A stretch of DNA of 64,000 nt from Symsagittifera roscoffensis (taxonomy: Eukaryota; Xenacoelomorpha; Acoela; Convolutidae), in contig NC_087069.1 of the NCBI RefSeq assembly GCF_963678635.1, positions 2,802,166-2,866,165 of the forward strand, given 5' to 3'. A model generated the notes under the pieces. The model did no database searches. It was not told where the DNA came from and saw only the letters and a program-made list of their open reading frames with translations. Both the position numbers and the translations under genes were made by a program. This document shows positions 14,301-28,400 of this stretch, piece by piece (position 1 is the first letter of the stretch; each line of letters starts with the position of its first letter).

Positions 14301-17300
14301 ACCAGCATAAGCAGAAGGAAATCGACTCGCCACATTCCTACCCTGCCAGTAACGATCTCTCATGGCAAACATAGAGTTCGTGCCTATGCAATGCTTGATT
14401 GTGGAAGCAAACTGACATTGCTTAAATCATCAATCGTCCTCCAACTCAAACCAGATCTGCAATTAGACAACACCATCCAGCTAAACCAAGCACTGACATC
14501 ATCAGACACAGATTCTACAAAGATGACGATCGCGATTGGACCCTACAACCAGCAAAAGCAGCCATTTCAACTAAATGACATCGACGTCATAATGGATTGG
14601 AACCTTTCCCAATTCAACCCTGAACTCGTCAACTCCATCTGCCAAAGGAACGAGCCACTTCAAAACATTCGGATAGCAACACTGCCCTCGAAAGAAATCG
14701 GAATCACCATTGGATGCGATTTCGCCGAACTCGTGACACCTTCAGAAGTAATCCATTCAAAACAAAATGTGCCTATTGGATGGAAAACGCCACTTGGATG
14801 GTCTCTCTGTTGACGAGACAATGCAGCGACACCCAACGACATCAACACAATCAACTTCACGACAGACGATACACTGTTTCGCCACGTAGCTGAATGGATG
14901 AAAATGGACGCCGAAGGGATTTCAACTGACCAACGCAGCCTCTCAACAGACGACAAGGAAGCTCTCCGCATCTTGGAATCTTCAACAACCCGCTTGCCCA
15001 ATGGACACTACGAAGTTGGAATGCTTTGGAAACGTGGACAACAACTGCCAAACAATAGATGGCTTGCCAAGAAGCAGCTCGACAGCCTTCTCCAACGACT
15101 GAAGAGAAACACCGAGATGGCACAGAAATATCAGGAGACCATCGACACCGACTTGCAGAAAGGTTTCATAGTCAAAGTTGATGATTCCCATGAAGACTCA
15201 ACAGGAAAATGGTACCTTCCTCATCATCCAGTGACAAACATCAATAAACCTGGCAAGGTACGCCGAGTCCTTAATGCATCGAGCATCTACAAAGGAGTAT
15301 CACTCAACAGCAACCTACTAACTGGACCAGACCTCCTCACAAACCTTACTGGAATCGTTATGCGATTTCGCGAGCACCAAATCGCTATTTCTGCCGACAT
15401 TGAAGCAATGTTCATTCAGGTCTTCGTGAGCCCAGAGGACCAGCCGTATTTGCAATTTCTGTGGAAGGACAACACGGGCCAACCCGCAACCTTCCAATAC
15501 ACCTGCCACATCTTCGGAGCTACCGACTCACCATGTGTTGCCTGCTACGCCACTCGACAATGTGCGAAGGACAATGCCGACAAATATCCAGCCTTGGAGC
15601 AAATCACAAAACGCAACATATACATGGACGACCTATACAAAGCCGTTTCAACACCGACGGAAGCGACACAGTTAATGAACGACCTTCAAAAGATGTTCAG
15701 CCTTGGAGGTTTCAACCTCACAATATGGACCTCAAACTCTCAACAATTCCTCACAACAGTCAACGAGAACCACTTGGAAAACAGCGACAGCCTCACCAAG
15801 CAGGAACGACCCCTCGAAAGAGTTCTTGGATTCAAATGGAAACCAGACACGGACGTCTTTCTTGTGGAAGCAAAGAAGTTTCACGCCATTGACAGGAAGG
15901 ACTTAACGCAGCGCAAACTATTGAAGTTTGCTTCTTCAATCTTTGACCCGCTTGGAATTACGATACCACTGACAATTCGACTACGACAATCACTTCAACT
16001 TGCCTGGAGTAATGGACCTCAATGGTACAAGCCTCTAAACATGGAGCATTTAACAGACCTCAACGATTGGATAGACAAGCGAAGCCAATTCAACGACATC
16101 TGCCTACCCCGGATTTACTTCAAACCAGAAACGAAGATACTGGAAACCCAACTCCATGTATTCAGCGACGCCTCCGAACTTGCCTTAGCATCAGTTGCTT
16201 ACCTCAGAATCAGATACGACGACGACACAACGGAACTCAAGTTCGTCATTGGAAAAGCCCGAGTAGCACCCATCAGCAGAATGACAATTCCAAATCTCGA
16301 GCTTCAAGCCGCCACTAACGGAGCTAAACTTTCTCGTTTCATCGAAGAACAACATGACATACGAATCGACAGTACGACACTATGGACAGATAGTACAACA
16401 GTTCTTCATTGGATAAACTCGCCAAATCAACGACACCGGATCTTCATTGCCAACCGCCTGAATTTCATCATGGACTCAACATCTTCACTGGACTGGAGAT
16501 ACGTGCCCAGCAAAGACAACCCTGCAGACGACGGAACACGTGGTTACAAAGCATGTGACATGACTACCGATTCACAATGGACCACACTTCTTGTTAAGAC
16601 CATCATCAGATTGGCCTAATCATCCGCCAACACAAACTACAGCCGATATTCATCTGACAGACAACGACCCACAACCGCCAACATCAGTAATCGACTTCAA
16701 CCGATTTAGCACTTGGACAAGAGCACTCAGAGTTACTTCATATGTTCTTCTCTTCGCAGAAAACATCAAAAGGAAGACACGCCAGAGCCTCTCACTTCAA
16801 CACCTCACCTTAGGATTCGCATGGATCATTAAACACTCACAGAATCAATCATTCCCCAAGGAAATAGCATGCCTGACAAAGAAATCTGACATTCCACCCC
16901 GCAGCCCTTTACAACCTCTTTGCCCCTTCATCGACGATCACGGATACTTACGTGCCAAAGGACGACTACAGAAAGCCCCGCTTCTACTTTGCAGCCGACA
17001 TCCAGTCATTCTGAACGCAGAAAACTACCCAATACAACTCTTCATGAAGCAAACACACGAAATAAACTCCTATTGTGGAATGGAACACACCCGAAGCATT
17101 CTTCAGCAGGACTTTTGGATCATAAGATCACGCAAGCATCTGAAGAAAACTATTCGACAATGCATACCTTGCCGACGCCTTCGACAGGAACCAGTGAAGC
17201 CTCTGATGGCAGATCTACCCCTACAACGACTCCCTTTATCGGAAAACAGTTACCCATTCTACTCAACAGGAATTGACTTCTTTGGACCCTTTGCCACGCG

Positions 17301-20300
17301 GAACAACGACGAGTACAGTAAGCGATACGTTATCTTCTTCGCCTGCCTCGTCACGCGAGCAGTTCATTCAGAAATATGCCAGCAAATCGACACAAACTCA
17401 ACTCTACAAGCCATACGCCGTTTCATCGCTAGACGCGGTAAACCCAGGATCATCTTCTCTGACAACAGAAAAGCCTTCGTTGCAGCTGACAAGGAATTAC
17501 AGGAAAGCCTTTCTGAGATTCAACACAGCAACGACTTCAACAATCACTGCCAGTTACTTGGAATAACCTGGAAGTTCAACCCACCTGCAGCTCCTCACTT
17601 TGGTGGATCATGGGAACGCCTCATAAAAACATTTAAGATTGCCTTCTACAAAGTCATTGGAACACGGACACTGGACGACGAAACTCTGTCAACCTTCACG
17701 TGCGAGTTTGAAGCTATGATGAATTCTCGCCCGCTAACCCACGTCTCATCAGACCCAACCGACGACGAGCCCCTTACACCCAATCACCTTCTACTAGGAC
17801 GACCAACAAACAATTTGCCTCCCGGATTGTTTCTCCCTAGCCACACAACGGACAAGAGAACTTGGAAAAAAGCTCAAGCCTTGAGTCAACAGTTCTGGAA
17901 CAGATACCTCAAAGACTACTTGCCAACCTTGACGACCCGAACGAAATGGACAAAGCAAGTGGAAAATCTTCAGCAAGGAGACCTTGTATGGGTACTGGAA
18001 GACCTAACGCCTCGAGGTCTTTGGCCCCTGGGACGGGTACTTCGTACTTTCCCAGGTGCAGACGGAATCGTTCGCTCCTGCGAAATTAAAACTAGCAGGG
18101 GGATTCTACACCGACCAGCAGTCAAAATCTCGCGAGTATTGGACCACAGTAACAACTAGATGACCAACATGATCAACGACAGCTAACAACTAGATGACCA
18201 TTACAATCAACGGCGACGTTACCATCAGCTTCAACGAACAATTTTCTAATTTGCAACCTGCAAATGGGCCCGGCTATGTCTACGACATTTGAACTTTAGT
18301 CTTTGCCGAACCTTATTTTGCCACATTTTCGACATGAATATGCCGCCAAATTAGTAAACTGAAAGACTCAAAACTCAAAAGAAATCATTTAAAAGAAACA
18401 ACTAAACTACGATCTGAAATTGGAATCTTATCATCCAAAACGTATTGCCATTGTCAGCACCAATATGTATGAATGCACATTTGTAGTTATTAGAGACTTC
18501 TAAAACTTTTTCTGAACAAAAACAAAAAACATCGGCAAGACCTATATAAGAGTCTTCACTACGTTCATTACTTCTGAAAAATCCTCAAGGTAAACACAAA
18601 AAGGCAAAAAACTGAACTAAGAAAAAATGACAACTTTTTTTATAATAAATTCCGGAATCGAACCTCCGATCTGGAGACTAGGAGTCTCAAATCCTCGCAT
18701 CTGCACTATGGTCGCTTAGAAATATAAGAAAACTAGCCAGGAATAGTGCAGCTACAGATGCAAGTAAATTGCCGATGTTATCCATTGAAGCAGAAAAATC
18801 CACCAAATGAGCATTCGAAAAAAAGCCACCAAACGCTCGCATGGGTAAAAATCCCCATTCTGGAAGATGATTATCATATATTTGTCTATAACGCTCTTTA
18901 ATCGCAAGCACAATTAAAGAGGATTGCCACTAGCCAGCCCTGCCCCTGTTGTCTCTGCACTTACCAACGGAGTCCAGTTGTATCTGGGTGTCATGGAGGA
19001 GTCGGGTGAGTCTGTCCTCCTCCTGCAAGTGCTGCTGTTTGCCCTGTCTCAACTGTCTGGTCAATTCCTCAATGCTGCTACTGCTCTCCTCCAAACTCCT
19101 TTCATGCTCCTCCTGAAAAAACACATACACACATGCAATCTATATACAGTTTGATATACGTGATATACACCATGGGATAATTTGACGAAACCTCACTTCA
19201 AAAAAACTTCACTTATGTTTACCTTGAGTTGTTGGAGAGTGTTGATCTGTGAGTGGAGTGAGTTCATCTGCTTCCCACTCTCCTCCTCCCTCTGTCCCAT
19301 CTGTGCCAACTCACTCTGCACACTCTTCAGTTTCCCACTCAGACGACACACCTCCTCCCCCTTCTCATCCACCTACACAGAGACACATTACGCATGAACG
19401 ACACTTGCTACTGCTTCCCAATAGACGGCAATGCTACTACTACTACTACTACATGCCTCTTTCTGGAGTGTGTCCGCCCTCTGCTCCGTCTCCTCCAGGT
19501 CTGCCTTCAGACGCAGGATGGCCTGGTCTCTCTGGACAAGTTCACTCTGGGTGCCCCTGTACCGCTCCAGTGCCATAGAGAGATCCAGCTCCAGTTTATG
19601 CACCTGCAGCCAAAACACAAACAAATCAATTTCCACAATTAACACACCGCGTGGAAAGGGAACAGAGAAAGATGGATGCCATTTGTTGGAAGCAAGATCA
19701 GAGGCTGAGTAGGAGTTGTCGTTATTATAATTATAACGTTGTGAAGGGGGGCCTGTTGTTGCCACTTGCCTGTTCTGCCATGTTGAGCATCCTCTCGGCG
19801 TCGTTGGTGGTCTGCTCGTGCAGCTGGTTGTTATTCTTCCTCAGCTGGTTGATCATGTCCTCCTGTCTGATCACCTAACACACACATATATACACATTAC
19901 CCCAAATCACAGGAGCAGGTGACAAATGACAGATGAGGACAGTAGTCGAGTCGTACTATCCAGTATGATGATATTCGTGAAACAGTGGCTGAATGGATGG
20001 GATGAGATGGGATGGATCTAGACTGATGATAATCATTGGGTATATGACATTAGGTGATCAATAAGTTTGCGCGTGGCCGCCAATTTACCTCTAGGTGCAA
20101 AGTGTGGTACTAAAAGAGGAAAAATTCTACTCTTGTGCCTCTGCAATCCCACTGGTTGGCAAATATACTTTTAATGGGCTTTATATTAACTTCTATCCCC
20201 AAATTGAATCTGTACAGTCGTTGTTTCCTATAGTCAGTGTAATAGAATGTTAAGTAATGTGGTGGATGTGGATGTGGTTGGGGTTTTGAGTTACTTCGTT

Positions 20301-23300
20301 GTAGCACTGGCTGTACTGCTGCTGTGCCTCCAGCAGATCCTCCCTCAGCTTCTGACACTGGCTCTCCTTCTTCCTCATCCCCTCCTCCGCTTGTTTCTTC
20401 CCACTCACCACACTCGCCCGCACACTCTCCAACTCCTTCTCCGCCCTGCTCAACTCGCCCTTCTTCAGATCCACCTACACACACGCATACACATAAGGAC
20501 ACAATTTCACACAAACACCTTATCCCATGATTATCCATCCACTACACTTGCCTGTGCTGTGGTGTCTTTGAGAGTTGCCTTGAGAGAGTGTATGTCCATG
20601 TGGCAGTGGGAGATGGTGTCCTCCCTCTCGCCCAGTCTGTCCATGGCCTCTCTGTACTGACCCCTCACACTCTCCAACTCACTCTTCAAATCACTCACAG
20701 CCTCATCACGCATCCCCACCTACACACATACATACACACACAGTTCATGTCTTGTATTCACACATTCTGTCAGCTGCTTCTAGTGTTGCACGAACACTTT
20801 TTTATTTCTATTCATTTATGGGGTGTGCTTGGGGGGTATCTGTACTGTACTGACCGTGTTCTCTGCACTGGCACACCTGGCCTTCACCTCCCTCAGCTCA
20901 GCCGAGAACTGACTCACAGAGTCCTCACACCTTCTCAGCTGAAACAACACACAACCATATACCCGTTTCTACTATTACATAATTAAACAGCAATATCACA
21001 TCTCAACAAACTGCATGGTCCAACATGCATCTTCATACAGAAGCAGGACGGTTTTGTAAGGAAACACAGTAAATGTAAATAAGTAATTTTTTCGTTTGCC
21101 GAATACTGCTACAAAAAGAATCAATTTCTAACTCTGTTTCGAAAGAACATTTCTTTAAATTGCCCAAGTGCTGTAGTTTTCTGGTTTTTGTTTCTGTTTT
21201 CTTATTTATAGCCAGCGATGACACTTTCGATGTTACAACTAAAACTAAATGTAATACAAATGAGAATCTATTTAGTCGCCAGTTGACTGCTGTTAATGTT
21301 GTTCTTGCATCTCAGGTTCATTCCTTGCACGAGGGGGAATAACGCTTTCATTTCCTGGTTTACTTTTTTCAATCTTATTTTATATCGATGTGTAAACTAT
21401 AAAGGGAAGTCTTTCGTTAAGCAACTGCTTTAGTTTTTACGCTATCCGCTTCGATGCTTAACTCAGATTTTAACATGAAATCATTAATTGTTCCGACTTT
21501 CGATACGAAAGTAACGGAATATTTGTGCTCGGGGTGGGTTTTTTTTCTTCAGACAAATTTCGACTTTTTAACTAGCCATTTTTACAGAATTTTTTATATC
21601 ATTCGAAAGGTATTGTCGTAAAGTTATGGGGGTTTAAAGATTGCCATTTCAGCCAATTTGGGACAATTAACGCGTGATATATTTCGCGCTATTAACGCGT
21701 AAGCGAAGAGTTAATCCGTCTTAGCAATCGTTTCAAATTGGTTGAAGCAGGCTATTTGCCATAAATACTATGTTACTAGGAGCTAAATCTATCCTTTTGA
21801 ACTTTAAATCGCGAGTGGGGGATGGTTTTCATAAACATTTTCAAATTCTAGAAAAAAAAAGTTTTTCATTTTTTATTACATTTAATTTTTATTATTGCTC
21901 CATTCACCTTAAAAGGTAGACGGAACATTCAGGGCTTCGCCCTGATACCAGCAGTCTTGTTCTAATTTTGTCACGAACGATTATCAAACATACGACTAGT
22001 AATTAACAAAGACAAAGCTGAGCTTCGCACTGCTTGCTATACAGAAAGTATAGGATCAAAATAGCATGGCGATCAAGAACTTGTAAAGAGGCCTTCGAAC
22101 AATAAAACTGTTGAAGAAAGAACTAGAAACTAGACAAACGAATTTGGTAAACTTTTTTCCGATGCTAATTTTGCAAAGAGGCAACAAAGCCGAACTTACC
22201 TGTGCAACACCCTTAATGCCAAAAAAACTCAAATTTAATTAAAAAAATTCAAGTCACCATCTCCCTCAGAAAATACACTTTTTTTCAATCATCAAACGAC
22301 GCAATATAAGGCCGCTAAATCGATATAAATTAGGACGAAATCTATAAAGGGGAAAAAGGGAAATTAACACATCGGAATGGCAAAGTTGCAACCACCATAA
22401 AAAGCAAATTTCTCATAGGTCGGATACGTAAAATGCTAACACGCTGAAAGAAACATTGAGGATCAAGAGATGAGTCCTGCGAACAAAGTTAGTAACGAGA
22501 TAAAGTCTAGTACACAATAGCAAGATCCTGGTTCAATGCAAATGTAATCAAAAATAGTATCAGACAAGAGGACTATATTTTTATCGGGGGAGAAGAATAA
22601 GGGTTACCAAACGTGATAGAGGGATCCCGGTAAAAACAAGTGAGAGATAGAAGTACCAAATCCCACTAATTTTAAGCATACAGAGCAATTAACTGAATCT
22701 AAATGCAGTGGTCGGTCAAAGATTTTTCTCACACGTAATGAACCTGTCGCAATTATGCTAGCTTACTCGATATTTTGAATGAGATCACCGAAGATAAAAA
22801 TTGAACAATTTTGAGGCACTCGCACAAGGGGTCTAGTATATGTATACTTGTATCTGTGAGTGGGGATAGTGAATAGTATTCGTATGAGTGTGTGTAACTT
22901 AATACCTCTTCCTCTGTCTTGTGCAGCTGTTGGCGTGTGTCTTCCAGCTGTCTGTGTGCAGTGTGCAGACTGTCCTGTTTGGTCGTGCTCTCACTCCTCA
23001 ACTGTCCAGCCTCGTAGTTGCACTGGTCCACACTCTGCTCCAGACTCACCACCTTCTCCTCCAGCCGCTTCGCTCTAACACAACACAACACAACACATAA
23101 CAATAGGCTAGTAATAGGCCACCCATTTACAATCCCGTGCGTCTTTTGCTATCTTTTAATCGGCAAGAGCGGTCGGAATGGGTTGAGTAGCCATGAAAAT
23201 CAGTCAACAATATCTAAAATACTGAGAAAATCCCAGAGGAACTAGTTGGAAAACAAAGTCTGAACTTTCCAGTTTGAAAAATAGGTCTAAAAAACGGAAA

Positions 23301-25391
23301 AAAAATCAGACCACTTTTTCTGGACACTGAGACACCATTTCAGAACTCAAGTAACAGCTGAAAGAGATTTAAATCGCTCATCTCAACATAAAACATTTAT
23401 TAAGTGACTTTGGGAGAATGGAAAGAACTGGGGTTCCAAATTGACTCCGAGTAGTGATTTAGATGGAGTATTATGGTGTGTGCAGAGCGATGTGGAGGGT
23501 TGAGCTAATACGCATGCATATATGCATGCATTGTATCTGAGTGTGCATATATGCATGCATTGTATCTGAGTGTGTGGGAGTGTGTGACATACCGTGTTCT
23601 CCACTCGTCGGCCTCTATGCGCAGTTTGTCTGCCTGTTCGCCCACCCTGTCCCTCTCCTCCCTCAGCACTGCAGTGTCGCTGGACTGGGTGATCTTGAGT
23701 GCCTGCATCTTGGCCTCCAACTTGCCGTTCTCCTCCACCGCCTGTCTGTACTGTCTCCTCACCCCCTCCAAGTCCGCCTCCTGCTGCCGCAACTCACTCT
23801 CCTTCCGCGACAACTACACAACACAAACACAGCACGATACAATCAACCAACACTATACGGAGCAAAGGAGGCAATTGCATAAAATTTAAGAAAAATGGTT
23901 ACTTAGACATCACCCATGAAAAGTGTGCTTGCATTTGCAAGTTTTTACACAGACGAAGCTGAGCTTCGTACCACTTGCTATACACAATAAAGCTCCAAAA
24001 ATCAAAAGACGTCTTAAAAAAATTGAACAAAAAAAATGAATGAATGTTGTCGAAGAAAACGTTAGCTCAAAAATCAGTAAAAAAATTATTGCAATTGTTA
24101 TAGAATTCAATTACCTTCACAAACAAGAAGGATTTGGGCTTAACTCAACTCCATCCATTACTTTTTGATAACCAATTGATGAAAGCGATAAAACAGTTCG
24201 GTTAAAAAAATTGAGATACAAAAAACCTTAAATTACTCGAAAACGGTTCATTTAATCTTGCAACCAAACAATCTGCATATCAATAAGAACAATCGGGGAT
24301 AAAGGCCCTATCAGCTATAGTATAAGATCAAAATGAAAAAAAAAATTCAAACATGAATGCAAAAATTAAAAACAATTGCCACAAAAAATTATGAAAACCT
24401 ATGAAAATAACGCAATTACATTTTTTGACACTACGATAAACCATCAAGTTGAATGGATTTGCAAATAGATGTGCAAAAAGTTTTATTTCTAAGAGAAAAT
24501 TTTGGCGCCTATAACAACCAGAAAACCGAGAGCTATATACCTTTATGAAAACGAAGAAAAAAGTATTAAAAAATCTACCAAAAAATACAGAATTAATTAC
24601 CGGCAAGTAAGCCGACAAAAATTGGGTCGAGATCAACAAAGCCGACAGAAAATCAACTTAAATCCAATAATATTTTTCAGCTGTAAAAAATTATCACTTT
24701 AGTCGTTGAAGCCAGCTATTGAATTACAGCTGTTAGACGTGCATCTTGAGTAGAATTAGAGATACATTTGGAGATAATCAAATTTTAGTCATCCCGTGGA
24801 CAAAGTTGTTTACGGGGAAAAAGTCTAGTACCCGATTGAAAAACCCTTGCGTATCGCAAGGGTAATAACTTTTATTAAGAACCACGAAATTTTCGAGAGA
24901 CAAACAATTAAACTAGCACCAAATAAAACATTTTCTAACTTCCAACAAAACAGCGCAAAAGAGATTTTCAATATGAATGCACAAGCGGCTTAATTGGTGA
25001 GAGAAAGGCGGACCGCCCCTTTCTTTCGCCCAACTTTTGCTCAAGGAGGCAGAAGCAACAAAAAAAAGCTCACCTATGGAATTGTTTCTGTTTTTACTAT
25101 TGATTCCTGGCCAACTTTTCAAATTAGCAAAGTGGAGCAATCGCTGATCGCAATATTAATTTTGAACTTCAGTTTTGGGAATATGCAAGCAATGCATAAT
25201 AAATGGAAATGGAAAGGAGTTGTAGCTCCTGTTGGAAATGAAACATTTATGCAGTGGCGGCTGACTCATTTTATTGCTGTGGTGGCGGGAACAAATGAGA
25301 AGAGAAGCTGATGCTGACACAATCAAACACCTGATAGATGACACACACACACGTGCACGCACACATTCACATAGCAGCGAATGAAAGATGG

Positions 25392-25428
<37 letters not shown>

Positions 25429-28400
25429 GAGGAACAGTTGAGAGGAGATAGACTGAGTGTGTGTTGTTCTGTGGTTACATTTAGTGGATGAGGAGCAGCA
25501 GAAGTGTTCTTCCGATCACCCATCCCCCTTTCTCACATCACAGCCGCCTGTGAGGAGAGGAGACAAGCTTATGTTCATTGACAGTGTGACTTTGAAGTGG
25601 TGTCTGCTAGAAGAGAAGCTGCTTAAGACATTCAAACCTACAAGGAGACAATAAAAAGAAGAGGGAAGGGAAGGTAACTGCTAACTTGACACTGTCATTT
25701 ATTGCATCACAAGACAATACACCATGTTATAATTGGTCGAGTCTATAAAACTGCAACAAGTATTAGTTGAGTATGGGAGAGAGAAGTTACAAGACAGTTA
25801 GTGGGCATGGTTGGGTGGATCTCAACTGTGTATGAGTGGAGTGTGTGAGAAGAGAGAGAAGAAGTAGTTACGTCATCATGAGTGCGTCTGCTGTCCTCCT
25901 GTGCTGAGAGGAGCTGCAGTTCCAGATTGTGTATGCTCCTCTCCCTCCTCCCTATCTCGTCCATGTACTCCTGGTGACTACTGTCCACACCTGCCAGACA
26001 CTCCTCCCGACTGGCCAACTAAACAAACACACACCACACTCAATATACAACATACAACACAACAGACTCACATTCTTCTACAACATTCTTCATCACAAAA
26101 TTCAATGAAACCTTTTTTTGTAGCTGGCAAATCGCGAGCAACTGTTAAAACTTTAGACACTTGGAGAAGTTTTTGAAAGAAGTTAGGGGAGGAATCTCCC
26201 CAGGTGAAAACCTGGCAAACTAGAAAAACAACAATAACAACAACAATAGTGGTGGTATTTCGTTAACCAAACAGAGAATAGCTGATGAGATCCAAAATAG
26301 CCAACAGAAATTGTAAACGTGTCAATGAACTACAGGTAACCGATAAGATGATTGACTACTATGTATGAACGATTATAATCTTTCGATTTGAAGAAAAATA
26401 CTATTCGATTGACATTTTTCCATTATAAGAACTCAATTAAAGAAAACTAGCGTTTAACGCACCTTCGGTGCTTCGAAATTTTACGACAGCTCATGAAAAA
26501 CCGCATATATTGGAAACAACATCTGCAAACTTTTAGTGTACTCTGACTGCACCCAATTACAGGGTTGGTAATTTCAGATTTTCCGAAAAAAATTATTACG
26601 TTTTCTGAAATTTTTTTTGAAAAATCACAAAAAACGTCATATCTCGAAAACTACAAAGTTTTAAACAGTCATATTTGGAGGCAAGATTTGTAACTCCTTA
26701 CAGTACTCTGACAGCACCCAACTATAAGATTGGGAATTTCAAATTTTGAGAAATAATTAATTAAAATTTTCTGAAAAATATTGAAAAAATCACAAAAAAT
26801 ATCATATCTCGAAAACTACAAAGAATTGAGCAGTCATATTTGGAGGCAAGATTCGCAACCTTTGAGATTACTCGGACAGGACCCAACTACAGGGTTGGGA
26901 ATTTCAGAATTTGCGAAAAAAAAATTTATATAAGTTTTCTGAAAATGCTAGAAAAATCAAGTGCGCGCCCATAAACATAATGCGCTATTGCACAACTTCC
27001 AGGAAGAACTCATGCACAAATTGACCGAGAAAAGCTAAGTGCTTTGTTGCGGTTTCAAATCGTCGAATACTATCTTTGAATGGAATGCCTACTATCTCCG
27101 CCTCTTTTGCTGTCAAACGAATTCAAAACCAGCTATTTGTTTTACTGCGGTTTCTTCTGGTCGTGAATAACGAGAGCATCTTCGTAGCACAGTCAGCAGA
27201 CTTTCAGCGCCAACCATCAACCGACATCGCAAAAAAAGGTAACACACTTAACGTAACTAAAAAAAATTTTTTGCCATTTTGAATTTAGTCGTCTTATTTT
27301 GATCTCTTTTGATTCATCAAAAGTAAATTTCATAAGCTATTTTTGCTCATTTTTTCTATCTCATTATCGATTCCTCTTACCAACCCAGCAGCTGATCTTT
27401 TTCTCATTGCCTATCGCACTAAAATAAGTCAGCATTGAGGAAAGTAGCATTGAAACAGAAATCAGATATTGCGGAAAGATGTGCAATACAAGAAATAACC
27501 GTTGTCAGAAAAAAAAGCGCGCAGTTTCAGGAACGACACGCCCCTTTTTGACCACCAGAAAAAAGCGCAATTATGATAACCTCAGAGCTTTCGGTACATG
27601 ATCGTTCTTGTTGTTGTAACTGGATCGATCTGTGCTCCGAACTTCTGCTTGAAATCGGCGTTCCTTTTCTGCGCAAGATTCAAGACTAACTGGTTCTTAG
27701 CGAGTGAATAAAGAAATCTTTACAACTCAAAGGAAATACTTGTTATATAATAATGACGCATAAAACTAAGAATGGTATAGTTGCGGTTAAAAAGAAAAAT
27801 AATTTATTTTTGTGGTAGGTAAAAACATGCGACAAAATATAAAATATATCAATCAATAAGTTACTCATCGGAAGGAACAACCTTGAATGATTAAAAACAT
27901 CATGAAACAAAAAACAAAGAAAAGAAAACTACAAAATCCAAGTTACTTAAATTTCACAAATACATTAAGATTTTTGGAGTTCAATATATGTTGCGTATCA
28001 ACACCGCTAATCACAGCAAAACAGCCAATGTTTGAGATACATTGGCTACCAAAGATACCACTGGCTGTAAAAAAGAATCTAAATTTTTTTGAAAATTTTC
28101 CAATGTTGCACGAAATTGTCGAGATATTAAAAAAAATCGCCATAACTCCAAAATTAGGAGTCTCGATCATCATCTTTTTCCACATAATTCGCAAATGGTT
28201 CTGTTAATAAAAAAAACTTGAAAAAGAGTTACCAGCACGTTGTTACTTAACAGGTATCCATTTATAAAACTATGATTCAAACGTAATTTTCGATATATTT
28301 GCATTTTCTAGTCCTTCTTCGAGTTAGCCCTTTTGTTTAAAGCAGATTGAAAAGTCTACATACTCGGTAGATTCCCTTTCAAAACGTTAATTCCGAAATC

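Larger units (their letters stand above)
11163..18456 (+). mobile_element. BEL/Pao LTR retrotransposon, complete but with broken coding region
   Basis: A 7.3-kb element with near-identical terminal repeats beginning TGTCTA and ending TTGTCA, flanked by the 5-bp direct repeat GCACC (11158-11162 and 18457-18461). It encodes capsid, zinc knuckle, aspartic protease, reverse transcriptase, RNase H and integrase in Pao order, with no envelope gene. It lies antisense inside an intron of the coiled-coil gene. Three lesions split the long gag-pol frame: a shift near 12.5 kb, an in-frame TGA at 14811 and a shift near 16.6 kb. The three substitutions and two small gaps between its LTRs point to a recent insertion. 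Confidence 0.93.

Noticed and set aside
14811-14813. Programmed readthrough or selenocysteine at the BEL TGA
   Set aside because: Two other frame lesions in the same element make simple decay more likely. No supporting downstream structure was identified.
18160-18276. Envelope gene in the BEL element
   Set aside because: Only 117 bp lie between integrase and the LTR, and the integrase is the last coding region.
26480-26965. CRISPR-like array
   Set aside because: The units are long, adjacent and diverged, without spacer structure, in a eukaryotic intron.
27887-28207. 106-codon plus-strand ORF and its reverse shadow
   Set aside because: AT-rich, Lys/Phe/Ile-biased and without splice or homology support.
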